DNA of 64,000 nt from Hydractinia symbiolongicarpus (taxonomy: Eukaryota; Cnidaria; Hydrozoa; Anthoathecata; Hydractiniidae). The translations under genes and the position numbers were made by a program. The notes under the pieces were generated by a model. The model worked only from the letters and a program-made list of their open reading frames with translations, ran no database searches and was not told the DNA's origin. This document shows, one piece after another, positions 38,701 to 48,178 of this stretch. How positions within the stretch are numbered: the stretch's first letter is position 1; the number at the start of each line of letters is the position of its first letter. The stretch is taken from the NCBI RefSeq assembly GCF_029227915.1, contig NC_079882.1, positions 28,634,001 through 28,698,000 on the forward strand, written 5' to 3'.

Positions 38701-40502
38701 GAAAAAGAAAAGCCGCAGAGAACTATAAATCGTAAGAAAAAGGATTCGAATGCTTTAACAAGTAGGAATAATTCATGTGTTAGTACGGACTCAACTACAA
38801 GTACGACAACGGTTGATTCTGGAATTGTAGTAAGGTCAGATTCAAGTCCTCGCACCAGTCCTCTGTCTAGTGAGCAATATCAAGATTTATCGGGATCTCG
38901 TGAAGCTCTTGACGACGACGTTGCGGCGCTGAACGATGAACCACATGCAACATCGACACCTGAACGACACGAACAAGCCAAAGAGGCCGGTTATCGGTTG
39001 CTGCGCCACGGCTCTGTCGAAAGTCCTAGAAACGGATCGGCAGATAGTAGCGGTGCTAACAGTAGGCCGGACAGTATGTTGGGGGGAAGCCCGAGAATTG
39101 AAGATTTGGATAACGAAAAGGTTAAAACAAGTTTGTTTGTTTTAAATTTTTTTTATTTGTTAAACTACAGGTTTTACTATACGCAACCCAAACTCTTCGG
39201 TTTCCATGAGTAGAGAACGCTTTGTACATTGAATTGTTTAGCTGGAAGCTTAGCATAACTTTTTAATGGACAAAGTACTTGGAACGTGAACCCTACCCAA
39301 GTTGCTTTAGACTTGACTCAACTTGATTCCCAGACCTTTAGCAAGTGGATTGCTTCTGAAAAAAAAACTTTTATGTTTTTATGAAGACATTGTGTAATCC
39401 TTATGGCGCATGCGCTTTTTGTTTTAATGTTGTGATTTTTATTGAAACTTACAAGTAGAGTTAAAGTTAATTCCTATCAATGAAAGTGTCACTTGACTAA
39501 GTTTCAACAAGCATGCTTGCTATTTAGTTCTTAGACTATTTTTGTGCGAAATGTCAGCATTTGCTTGTAAATACTGTGTACTAGGTACTCGTAAGGGTTT
39601 CTTGGAGTCTATTAAGGTTGATTTAAATTTTATTTCGAATTTTTTTTTTTTGATCGTTCAGGGTAAACTTATCGGGAGTATGCGTGAAAAAATAACCGAG
39701 TTGCGCGACCAAGAACAAGAAATTTCGGACGAGATCCGACTAAATGAGGAGCTGGGAAAGAAAGTTCTGAGTATGGTGGAGGCGAAAGCTACTCAGAGTG
39801 AATTCTCTAAGTTTGAGTTGTTCATTGGTGAGTTGAACAAGATTGTTGCCCTGTTGCTCTCGCTTACCCAAAGATTACATCGATACGAACTCATGCTGCA
39901 AGATCTTGATATGTCAGATGAGAACGACAAAGCTAAGAAAGTATGTAAAACAGTTGTTTTATTTCTTTCTCTAAATTCGCGTGTTTTTAGTTTCACACAA
40001 CCTATTTTGAAATGTAAGTAGTGATTTTTCATGCGATTTCATGGCGTCAACTCTTTCTTAACGTAGTTTTAATCACACGTTTCTTAAAAAGGAAAAAAAA
40101 TCCATATATATATAATGTTGTAAGAGGTTAATTATCTTATTTGTTGGTCCGCCAAACTCCGAAAAAATATGTCTGACATTTACTATCTTGATTTGTATAG
40201 TTCTGTTCACGATCGCACCAATTCTTGTTTTCTAGGAAATGCTTGTTTCTAAAATCGATAAGTTAAAAAGTCAACACGAAGAAGCGTGTTATTTACGCGA
40301 CGTCAACGACAAACGCGGCGATAACGTGGCGACGTTTCTAGAGAAATATTGTACTGAAGAGGAGTTCGCTGATTTTCAGTACTACGTTGACATGAAATCA
40401 CAATTAGCTCTCATGCAATCGGAGATACGAGAGAAAGTGAAGCTTGGCGAAGAAAGACTGAAAGCGCTAGAGCAGACTGGCTCTGAGTGGGGGTTTGGTT
40501 AG
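20710..40502 (+). CDS. SHROOM: Shroom-family protein (PDZ + ASD2), 9 exons
   Basis: Shroom proteins bind F-actin and recruit Rho kinase to apical junctions, driving apical constriction. Exons: 20710-20835, 28778-28923, 33163-33489, 34919-34990, 35759-35953, 36159-37127, 38055-39120, 39662-39940, 40236-40502; the frame is continuous, about 1148 residues. Residues about 14-91 form a PDZ domain whose carboxylate-binding loop reads GGPPWGFTLTGG, followed by SGDEILSVNG; an 8-kb intron splits it. Residues about 200-960 are Ser/Gln/Glu-rich and look disordered. They include YFPPPPDELL near residue 808, a motif of the Ena/VASP EVH1 class with acidic flanks. The last two exons form the ASD2 coiled coil (LNKIVALLLSLTQRLHRYE; KLGEERLKALEQ), the Rho-kinase-binding part and the strongest evidence for Shroom. 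No ASD1 actin-binding block was recognised. The exon 7 donor (AAG|GTTAAA) is weak. AATAAA at 40718 probably ends the transcript. Confidence 0.9.
21255..21562 (-). mobile_element. tRNA-derived SINE (family 1), reversed copy
   Basis: Reverse-complement match to the 15317-15652 SINE, including CCAGGAGGGGCCATGGCTTA, CCCTCACATG and the ATAGATGG tail. It is cut off within the tRNA-like head near GCCGTCAAGAGGAA. It carries a small internal duplication of TGGAGAGTCCTAGA (about 21352-21380) absent from the other copy. Confidence 0.8.
23425..23582 (+). mobile_element. tRNA-derived SINE (family 1), 3'-truncated and diverged
   Basis: The head (TAGTGGTTATAACTC, then GGTTCGATTCCCCTTGACAG) and the start of the body (AAATTGGGGAGATGGCACAC) match the 15317 copy. 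The match stops abruptly after GGGTGTTG near 23580. It is more diverged than the other two copies, so probably older. Confidence 0.75.
23953..24406. mobile_element. MITE with TTA duplication
   Basis: A 454-bp non-autonomous element. Inverted ends read GGGATCGTCTCAAAATGTTC on the left and the near-complement on the right (ACATTTT...GAGACGATCCC). It is flanked by TTA at 23950-23952 and 24407-24409. The inside is full of GTTCGTATCATT-like words. TTA duplications fit a PIF/Harbinger-mobilised MITE, but the ends differ from those of the 5499 element, so it belongs to another subfamily. Confidence 0.78.
24410..24756. mobile_element. Diverged second copy of the 23953 MITE
   Basis: Directly adjoining the first copy, this segment repeats its right two-thirds (ATTATGCGCAATTAC, TTCAAGATC, TATAGCAATTTACTTC). 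It ends in a second right terminus, TTTTGAGATGATCCC, at 24756. It has no left terminus of its own. The pair could be a tandem duplication or one element inserted into another. Confidence 0.7.
26290..26710 (-). mobile_element. LINE 3' fragment, same family as 15654
   Basis: Read on the minus strand, this ends like the 15654 LINE: CTAACACAGTCCAGATCAGATTGG, AAAACAGACC, then a GATGATGAT tail (26315-26330). Short translated pieces such as ELTQSRSDW match between the two copies. It is heavily truncated and broken. Confidence 0.7.
26990..27262 (+). mobile_element. Possible LINE 3' fragment with GAT tail
   Basis: A segment ending in a GATGATGATAATGATGATGAT tail. Its broken plus-strand translation (for example DKLASKALLQHG) is weakly like the C-terminal region of RTE-type LINEs. 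No intact domain is visible and the assignment is tentative. Confidence 0.35.
28924..33162. other. Shroom intron 2
   Basis: A 4.2-kb AT-rich intron following the PDZ-coding exon. Runs of T and A are frequent. I see no transposon ends, RNA gene or convincing exon; open frames such as 32844-33113 have chance-like composition. Confidence 0.5.
37128..38054. other. Shroom intron 6
   Basis: A 0.9-kb AT-rich intron between the two large exons coding the disordered middle of the protein. It contains no recognisable feature apart from its GTATGT donor and CTAG acceptor. Confidence 0.5.
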
Positions 40503-41958
40503 CTTAGAATAATAGTAGGAAGATGAATTACTGGCCGAATTATTTGTATATAGTATTCTTAAAAATTATGATAAATATTATGCTTCCATTTTTATGATGA
40601 AACAAAATGATATATGAAGTTAGGAAAACATCTATTTTTTTAATCCCATTGTAGAAAAATAACTTAGAAGGATTTTCGTGGATAACTCTTCACAATTTTT
40701 ATAAATGTTATGCTTCGAATAAACCACATCCTTTTGTTCTCTTTGAGGAAACGCCCTTACGTAAACTTAGCCTCCACCCAAGCTCTTACCGCCATCCCTT
40801 TTCCCGTTACCTCCCAACTAGTTTATTCCACTATGTAGCAGTTTACCTTAATTCTAAAGGTTCGTTAAAAAAGACACGAATGTCCTACAAAGTTTAGAAA
40901 AGTAGTATTTCTTATATGTTATCCATTATTTGTCGTGTTAGACTGGACGACATATGTTATCTATTATTTGTCGTGTTAGACTGGACGACATATGTTATTT
41001 ATTAATCACTACTTAAACGGGATGGATTTTCTGTAGAGCTATTGGAAATACACAATCGCTTGTTTTGCTTGATTGTTCAGGTTTTTATCAACTTTTTTTC
41101 TCTTCTTTTTGCTCATTTTTAGAGTTAATTTTTTTGTTAAGGCTTACATTTAACGTAAATAGAATCCACTTTTTTGAACATTCCCTCTTACATATCTTAC
41201 TTACGTATCTTTCTAATTTTTTTTTTCGGACAACTTTTTTACAAACGCTATTTCTGTTAGCACAAGTTTTCTTGTAAGAATAAAATGATTCTGGCCACAC
41301 CACCTATCTAGAGATTCAGCTGATATGGATAGCATTTCATCTTAGAGGAGGCGATCGTTAACTAATGTGTGGTCAATTGATATATATTACTTTGTTGACG
41401 CCCTTCTTAACAGTGGGCCTTTTTTGTGCGATCAAAGATATTTTCCGATTTTTAATACGGAAAGGCGTTCGTGCTAACACCTTTGTAAAGATAATTATTA
41501 TCAGCGGAAATATGTTGTATTTTTCGCCAATATACCGTTTCTTTTTTACTGACGTTTTTTCATTATTATTGTTCTTGCTTCGCCCACCATCAACCTTTTA
41601 CTCGCTTGTTTGTATACTTTTAAACCTGTAGTGAGAAGTTGTCAAAACAAGGGTTATACTATAGCACCAAAAGATTGTTTCGCTTTCTGAAGTATTTTTT
41701 TCGTCGGAAAAAAAATGTTTTAACTAATACAGCGATTTAGTTGGACTACTGTAATGCTTACTCATCCTTGTGGTTTTGTGACGTCTTGCAGTAGGTAGAA
41801 TCACTTAAACAAAGGTGTTTTCGAAACCAATCAGGCGCGCTTGTGGCGAGTTGATATAGGTTATGAATAAGGCATGCCCTGAAGTTAGCTGATAAATTTT
41901 CTGCCTTTTTAAATCTTACTTTTTTATGTAACTCATAAAACTACATTGAACTACTTCC
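40503..41958. other. 3' flank of Shroom
   Basis: Contains the likely polyadenylation signal AATAAA at 40718-40723. A 38-bp direct repeat with TATGTTATC(C/T)ATTATTTGTC starts at 40915, 40953 and, partially, 40991. Open frames on both strands are T-rich or K-rich by composition and no gene is supported. Confidence 0.5.
40718..40723 (+). terminator. Polyadenylation signal of Shroom
   Basis: AATAAA lies 216 bp beyond the stop codon, the first canonical signal in the 3' flank. Confidence 0.5.
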
Positions 41959-42257
41959 TATTATTATTATTATTACTATTATATACCCAGGATAGCCTCT
42001 TCAGTTCCTATTGGTACTGCTATCAACGAGGGTCCTGCGAAGGGGGTCCTAGCGCATTTGAGCTACGAAAGTCGTGCAAGCACAGCAATCGATCAACTAG
42101 ACAACCGCCTAAGATATCAATCCTATTCTCATGCTGAACGCTAAACAGAAAGGATAGATTCACACTTTTATAGTCTCTGACATGACTCGGCCGGGGTTTG
42201 AACCCAAGACCTCCCGCACTGGAAGCTAACGCTCTACCACAAGGCTATCAGTCGGCT
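41959..42257 (-). mobile_element. tRNA-derived SINE (family 2) with ATT tail
   Basis: On the minus strand the head (42257-42184) resembles a tRNA. It has GTGGTAGAGCG as A box, GGGTTCAAACCCC as B box (42193-42205), and GACT/AGTC in a partly paired acceptor stem. About 200 bp of unrelated body follows and the element ends in a run of ATT/AAT trinucleotides at 41959-41980. The acceptor stem is too poor for a working tRNA, so a SINE is the better call. The sequence differs from family 1. Confidence 0.7.
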
Positions 42258-44383
42258 ACCATAATACAACAACCTCAATTCTGTTATCATGAAAAAGATG
42301 GGGGCAAAACTGTTGTCTTGTGTTTAAGACGTGTGTTTGATTGGAGTACATGAGAGTATCGAGTTGATACTTGAGTTTCTATATTTACAGTATTGCGTAG
42401 TGTTTTTAAGGTGTTTTTAAAATAACATCTTTCTTTTCATTAATGAATGAGCAAGCCACGAAAATCTCTGTTTCAACGTTCAAATTTTAGCAGCAATCTG
42501 CAGAACATGTTTAACAACATACGCTACCATAGAAACGGACAGATTCTTAATCTTCTCAAACACAGCAGTTTTGTTTTTGTTTGCGACCAAATTGTAAACA
42601 AAGTCATTGTTTTGACATCGTGGATAAAAATTTGAAGACTTGTAACTATGTGGATTATTTTTTTGCACACACCTTTTTCAATATTTAATTGTTTGACACC
42701 TCACAGACCTCGGTCTCCGTAAATCGCTTTAATAGTAGGTTTACAGCGGCTTTAATTCTTAATGACATAATGATGTAGTTGTCATGGACACCTTTTAGTT
42801 ACATTTATCTGACTTGGTAACCAGGGCTGGGACTTTTAGAGTTGTGCTGTGTGGTAGAAATTGCCATAGTAACGAAAATCAGAGCTGACGGAAAATTAAG
42901 GCCGTTCTTAAAACGTCATTATTGATTTAAATCTTTCAGCCAAGAAACCTCGCATGTTAAAATATCTTAGGGCTTTTTTTTCTCCTTTTAATATCGGAAC
43001 CGCGGCTGTTCTGATATCAGAGAAAGAAAAGGAATCCTGGGGACAAGGTTGACAGATCCTAAGAGAACAAAACACAGCTGTGAATTTACGCAGGTGAATG
43101 AAAAAATAAATGGATAAATAAATAAAGACGAAGATCGAATAACTTACAAGCTATTCTCTGTTGCTATTGTTCCTACGCACCACCTGTTGGTGGGTGGAAA
43201 CGATTGCCAGGAAAAAGCGTGGTTGGCATGAGAAATCTTTGAAATTAATATTTTCTTTTTTGAATTAACCTTTTGATAGATATTCATCAATAATTTAGAA
43301 GAAATTTTGAGTTAAATTTACATTCTTGATAACGTTCTGGGGCGTGTAATATTTTTTTTGTTTTTATTTAATATTTTTTTTCACTTAAACCACCTACCCA
43401 TACTTTCTTTCTGTTCTAACGCTGTAAATGCAGGATGAATGTAAATTCTAACGCTGTAAATGCGGGATGTTCAGCAGAAAAGTGGGAAAATAGCTTAACT
43501 TTAGGTCTGGAAGAGCTGAAAGAAAAATTCCCTTTCAGTAACTGTGGGCTGTAGAACATTGAAAAAGATTATGATCGTATAACTTTCTCAGCTTATATTG
43601 TGATAATTCTCCTAATGTTTTATCAAATAACACAGGTTAAACCACTTTCAATACTGACTAGATAGTCAGCTAGGGTGGGGCTTAAAACTGAAGTGCTCTA
43701 CCTGAAAATTTTTTGGATAATAACTCTCTCAAAAAAGATATAGAAAAATATGTGCAGTGTAATTTCATTATCGTTCATCTTTTATAAGTATTTTTTTTAG
43801 TAGAGGAATATCAGTTAGCAAAAGTTTTTGTAATGAACTGATGTATATTCCTGGAAAAATCAACCAAATAGTCAAACAGATTAAACAGAAACTTATTTCT
43901 TGTTATCAAGAGTTTCATAAAGCTGAAGGCTGTCTATAAATTTCTAGAATTTCACCATTTTTGAAAATTATAACTTAACTTGTCTTTGCATACTAAGGTG
44001 ACAAAAAAGATGGAACCTCTGTTCAGAAATGATTACTTAGGCAAACACTCTTGGCGTATTGAGAACGTAAAGTTTTTCTTACCTTAAAAAAAAACAGTTG
44101 TTTATTTATAAAACACAACACAGAGAACACACCCAGAAACCATTTTAAAAAGTTTGATTTTAAAATTTGATCCCTGCACAAGACTTTTATTTACTTTGTT
44201 AGGTTTCTGACTCTAACAATGAATGTTTGAAATTGGCTGGGCTTGGTTTCGTAATCCAAGAATTTTAAAAAAAAGTCTTTGTTTCTTAACAAAATATCAA
44301 AGAAACAAGATGAATGGTTGTAGGGATCAATGATCACTCGTTCTGAAGAATATATTAAAAAATTGAAAATTTTTTTAATTTAA

Positions 44384-44499
44384 TCTATATTATAATACCC
44401 GTATACGTCTGTCCGTCCGTCCGTCCGTCTGTCTGTCGCAAAATGGTAACTTAGCTGCGACGAGCGAACCCGTGGATTTTTCCACGGGCTAACGACTAG
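44384..44499 (+). mobile_element. Miniature Helitron-like element
   Basis: A 116-bp unit with three Helitron hallmarks. It begins with TC directly after an A. It ends in CTAG directly before a T. An 8-bp hairpin (CCCGTGGA, loop TTTT, TCCACGGG; 44469-44488) lies 7 nt before that end. There is no target duplication. It contains a GTCC/GTCT microsatellite. The same left end recurs at 59355. The class rests on structure alone. Confidence 0.6.
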
Positions 44500-45203
44500 T
44501 TTTTTAAATTTAACGTGTAAAAAATCTAAAGCAACTAGTCCAAAACAACTTGAGACTGGAGTTCTAGTGTCGCATTCTTCACCACCAATACTGACAAAAA
44601 AGAGAAAATCGAAAGAATACGACGGAAATAATTCAGGGTGGCAAACGAATTTTTTGTGCTCGTTTATTGGTTGCTATTGTTCTTAGGTCACGTGGTAAAT
44701 ATCGAAAAACTTGTTTTTCCCAGTGTTGCGAGCGAAAGATTTCATTTACTCAAACAAACATAATTAACACCGAGATTGTTTTAGGAGAGATGTGACCACG
44801 CTTGCAAACATGCTATTAGCTCACTAAATTCAGCACTTGCTTTGAGAATTTATTCTCGTATGAATTTTGATATCTTCGACAAATCTAATAGCTAACTGGA
44901 CTAAAACATGTTGGTAACGTTACTGAGGTTAAGGGTGGTACCGCAAACAAAAATGAGAAATAAGAATTCCATAACGGTGAATGTTGTACCAGGGCTACCG
45001 GAACAACGAATAGTGCGTGACTTTTTTAATAATTTATTTATCAATAACATATATTATTATACGACCTTGAATGGCCTCGCGCAATTTTCTGTTTATATTC
45101 ATTTTAAAGTGAAAATATCCAACCAAACTGAATTCAAACGGCAAACTTCTATTTCTTAAATAGCTAGCTTGAATTTATCTTCAATGAAAATGTTTCTTCA
45201 AAA

Positions 45204-45211
45204 TATAAAAA
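45204..45211 (+). promoter_or_regulatory. TATA-like box upstream of exon A
   Basis: TATAAAAA lies 147 bp before the ATG at 45351. It could place a transcription start near 45235. Such words are common in AT-rich DNA; the value lies in similar words occurring before exons B and C. Confidence 0.3.
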
Positions 45212-45350
45212 CATAAACTCCTTCGTATGTAGTCGCATTTAATAGCTTAAACGACGGTGGAGATCATTTTTCAACGAATTAAATTTCTACTTTTTCCCAC
45301 CAGGTAACTTTCGTGGAAAGCTTTTGAACGAACTACGTTTAATTACAAAA

Positions 45351-45407
45351 ATGGTAAACACAGATTTATCGTTTTTTATCATTTTATGGGCATCGATATT
45401 CAACAAG
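45351..45407 (+). CDS. Signal-peptide exon A (possible alternative first exon)
   Basis: Nineteen codons beginning MVNTDLSFFIILWASIFNK, a short N-region and a hydrophobic core like a secretion signal, then a strong donor (AAG|GTAAGA) in phase 0. No cysteine-rich exon follows before 51797, so it may be an alternative first exon of the Dickkopf-like gene, or the start of a gene whose other exons I missed. Confidence 0.45.
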
Positions 45408-48109
45408 GTAAGATTTTAATTCTGTATACAATTTTTATGTATAATTCATTATTATTTCATTCATATTACAGTAGCTACGACTGCTGTTTAGAGTTTCGTT
45501 TATTTTTTTGACTCAGAACATTCTTAGCATTTGGCAAGAAAACTGTTGAATAGAAATTTTAAAACGACTCAAACATTACAGAGAGATTATCAACATCATT
45601 TTTACCAAATTCACCTTTTTTTGTTGTCATACTCTTGTCGAATAAGGGGTTCGAGTTCCTTAAAATACTCAATTTCATAAGGAAAATTAAATGCCAGACT
45701 TTTTTGGTTTTAAACGGTCAAGGGTGATTTAACTAACTATTTTCTACTGGTCAAAATTCTTACCGACGTTTTTTACCTGGGCCATCCAATTCTACCGAAT
45801 TATTTTTTGCAGTCTAAACATTACGCTTTATCTTTTTTGTTCGTAACCCAAATGAGGTACAAATTTTAAATATCTTTAATTAAAAATTTTAATTCTAATT
45901 TTTATAAATATATAAAAAGGGAAGTTTGCAATAAATTCCCTTGTATAACAAATTTATAAATAGTAAAAAGTAACTACATTTTGTACAAGTGACTAATATT
46001 TTACGCACTTCAAATTTTTACCAACTTTTACTTACGCTTAATCTCAAATTTAAACTTAACGCTGCAAAGAAAAATTGAATACAAGCCTCAAACTTGGTTA
46101 AATAATAAGAACAGTGAGGTCCAGAGCTGTGACCTCTTTTTTTAATAAGCGGGTTCCTTGAATTAGTGCTTCATTTGAATAAGTCTACCTATCACTAATA
46201 ACTCGTTACGTAAAAGCACCCTACATGGTTGCTTGATTGTTTCTTTTATAAAAGAACAATTATTTAGGGATATTCCCTAAAATGGTTACGCGTAAAAATG
46301 ATACCATGTGTACTATTGTTCATACCTCATCCATATAAGGCATTTGCATTAAAAACAACTTAAATACTAGACTCTTAACATAAATATTTTCAGTAATCAG
46401 TCAATTCACGAGTAATAGAATTTAATATTTTATATTTTATTTATACAACTAAATATAGTAAAAAGATCTGATTGGTCGAAGTTAGAATATTATACGAGTT
46501 ACCCATAGTAATATGTTGTGTAATACATGACGTTTTGATGTTATACATTTTTGTGACTTCCATTTATGACAAAATCTGAGAAAATTCACAACATAGTTAG
46601 ATTAAAGAAAATTAATTAAATTTAGTGTATGAATATTTTACGTATTTAAAATATTTGTATTTCTGTTTTTTTTTTTGCATAGTCTCTAAGTAACGCCTTA
46701 AGTCCAGTCATGAATTGCTGTATTTTTTAAAAAAATTGGCTACAGATATCATCCTTGCATGCCGAATAGACTGTCATTGAATTTAAAAAAGAGGACTTAT
46801 TTGTTCCCTCCAAACATACAGAGATCAAAGACGGAAAACCGCTACCATGTGTTGTGTTGCCATGTGTGTTGCCATGTGTGTTGTCTTGCTGACTAGTTAT
46901 GATGAGTTACTTGAACTCAATTAAAAATGTCAGGTTTTCGGTTGTCCTAATAACCGGCGTTCTATTTCCTACGCGAACTGCATGTTCAGGTTTTCCTATA
47001 CCCCTACGCATTGTTTTCCATTTACTTTTTCCAAGCTTAACGTGTTTGTAAAATGTCGGAAACGCATTCCCCCTTATCTTTACGTCACGAGTAAGGTCAA
47101 TGCGTTCCAAGGATGAATTTAGCATACACTGGAGTCTCAATTGTGTATTGATAGCTTTTTCTGCCAATACCCAACGATTAACAAAAGGAAACATAAAAAG
47201 TTATACAATAAATATTTATCAGTTTGTAGACAATTTACTTTTATTTACGAAACTCGATTTTTTAAAGTTTAGGGGTAAAAACCATGTAATCCTAATTTTC
47301 AGTTTTTACTATTATTTTTAGGTTATAAGTTCTGAATTTTATTTATTTGATCCTTAACTCTTTACCAGTCTAGTTTTATTTATATTTGTGTTTGGTGTTT
47401 ATGTTTGTTATATTCGTTAGGATAAAGTTTGTGTTTTTTTAGGTTGTCAGTAGAAGTTATTAGATACTCTCCATCATTTGATGTCATAAGATTCTTTGTT
47501 GTTTGCGATAACATCGATAAGACAAGGAATTCTTATGCAACAATACACTACATTCTACGTATAGATATTAAATGTGTTACTTAACGTAAGCACATGAAAA
47601 TAGTGTAGCGTGAGTAACTCTCTACCATGACAAATAACATTACTTAAGTGGTTCCCAAGGAAATGAATTAACCAGATTGATCAGATCCTAAAAAAAAAAC
47701 TCATTGGCGAGCTAACTTAAAAGGTGCTACTTCCATTAAGGTTTTTAAAAGATTGTTCTCACCTAGAGTCGTTAATAACAGGCACATACAGAACAACCGT
47801 GAAACGACGAATCGTTGTTTTTTCAGCTTTTTGTTAATTTTTTCCTTCCATTGAAAATATTATTTCCTTATAGTTTTTATAATTATTGAATTTTGCTATC
47901 TGCTTATTATTTTCGTGGGCTGTAACCATTGAACTCGATGTATTCGTATTGTTCTTAAACAATAGAATTATTAGCAAACCTGTATTGTTTTAATGAAATA
48001 AGAATTTACATTTAATACGACCCCCGTCTCCAGTTGCACATAAAAACGAAAAACATTTGACAGTCTTCATTTGAAATATATGGGAGAAACTTGACGGTCG
48101 AACATTAAA
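45408..48109. other. Region between signal exons A and B
   Basis: If exon A splices forward, this is intron. It has a short tandem repeat of GTGTTGCCAT words at 46845-46885. An unexplained 95-codon open frame at 46907-47194 (-) has a less AT-driven composition than its surroundings and no recognised domain. Confidence 0.35.
48039..48046 (+). promoter_or_regulatory. TATA-like box upstream of exon B
   Basis: CATAAAAA lies 64 bp before the last base preceding the ATG at 48110, a plausible core-promoter spacing for a short 5' untranslated region starting near 48068 (CAGTCTT). Confidence 0.35.
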
Positions 48110-48178
48110 ATGCTTGGTCTAAAATACGAAGTTTTATTTACGACGTTTTTGTTACTACTTGTGGTTGATGCAGAAAGG
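48110..48178 (+). CDS. Signal-peptide exon B (possible alternative first exon)
   Basis: Twenty-three codons with a hydrophobic core FTTFLLLLVV and a plausible cleavage region at VDA, then a donor AGG|GTGAGT in phase 0. Its length (69 nt) and end phase equal those of exon C at 51580. No partner exon is visible before 51797, supporting use as an alternative start of the same gene. A lone remnant of a duplicated gene is the other possibility. Confidence 0.5.

Larger units (their letters stand above)
42258..45350. other. Intergenic region before the cysteine-rich gene
   Basis: Mostly AT-rich. It includes a short direct repeat TTCTAACGCTGTAAATGC (43415 and 43447) and a miniature Helitron-like element (44384-44499). 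An 83-codon open frame at 44908 has no recognised domain. A TATAAAAA at 45204 may serve the exon at 45351. Confidence 0.45.

Noticed and set aside
42184-42257. Possible genuine tRNA gene
   Set aside because: A and B boxes are good but the acceptor stem pairs only in part and an ATT-tailed body follows, so a SINE explains it better.
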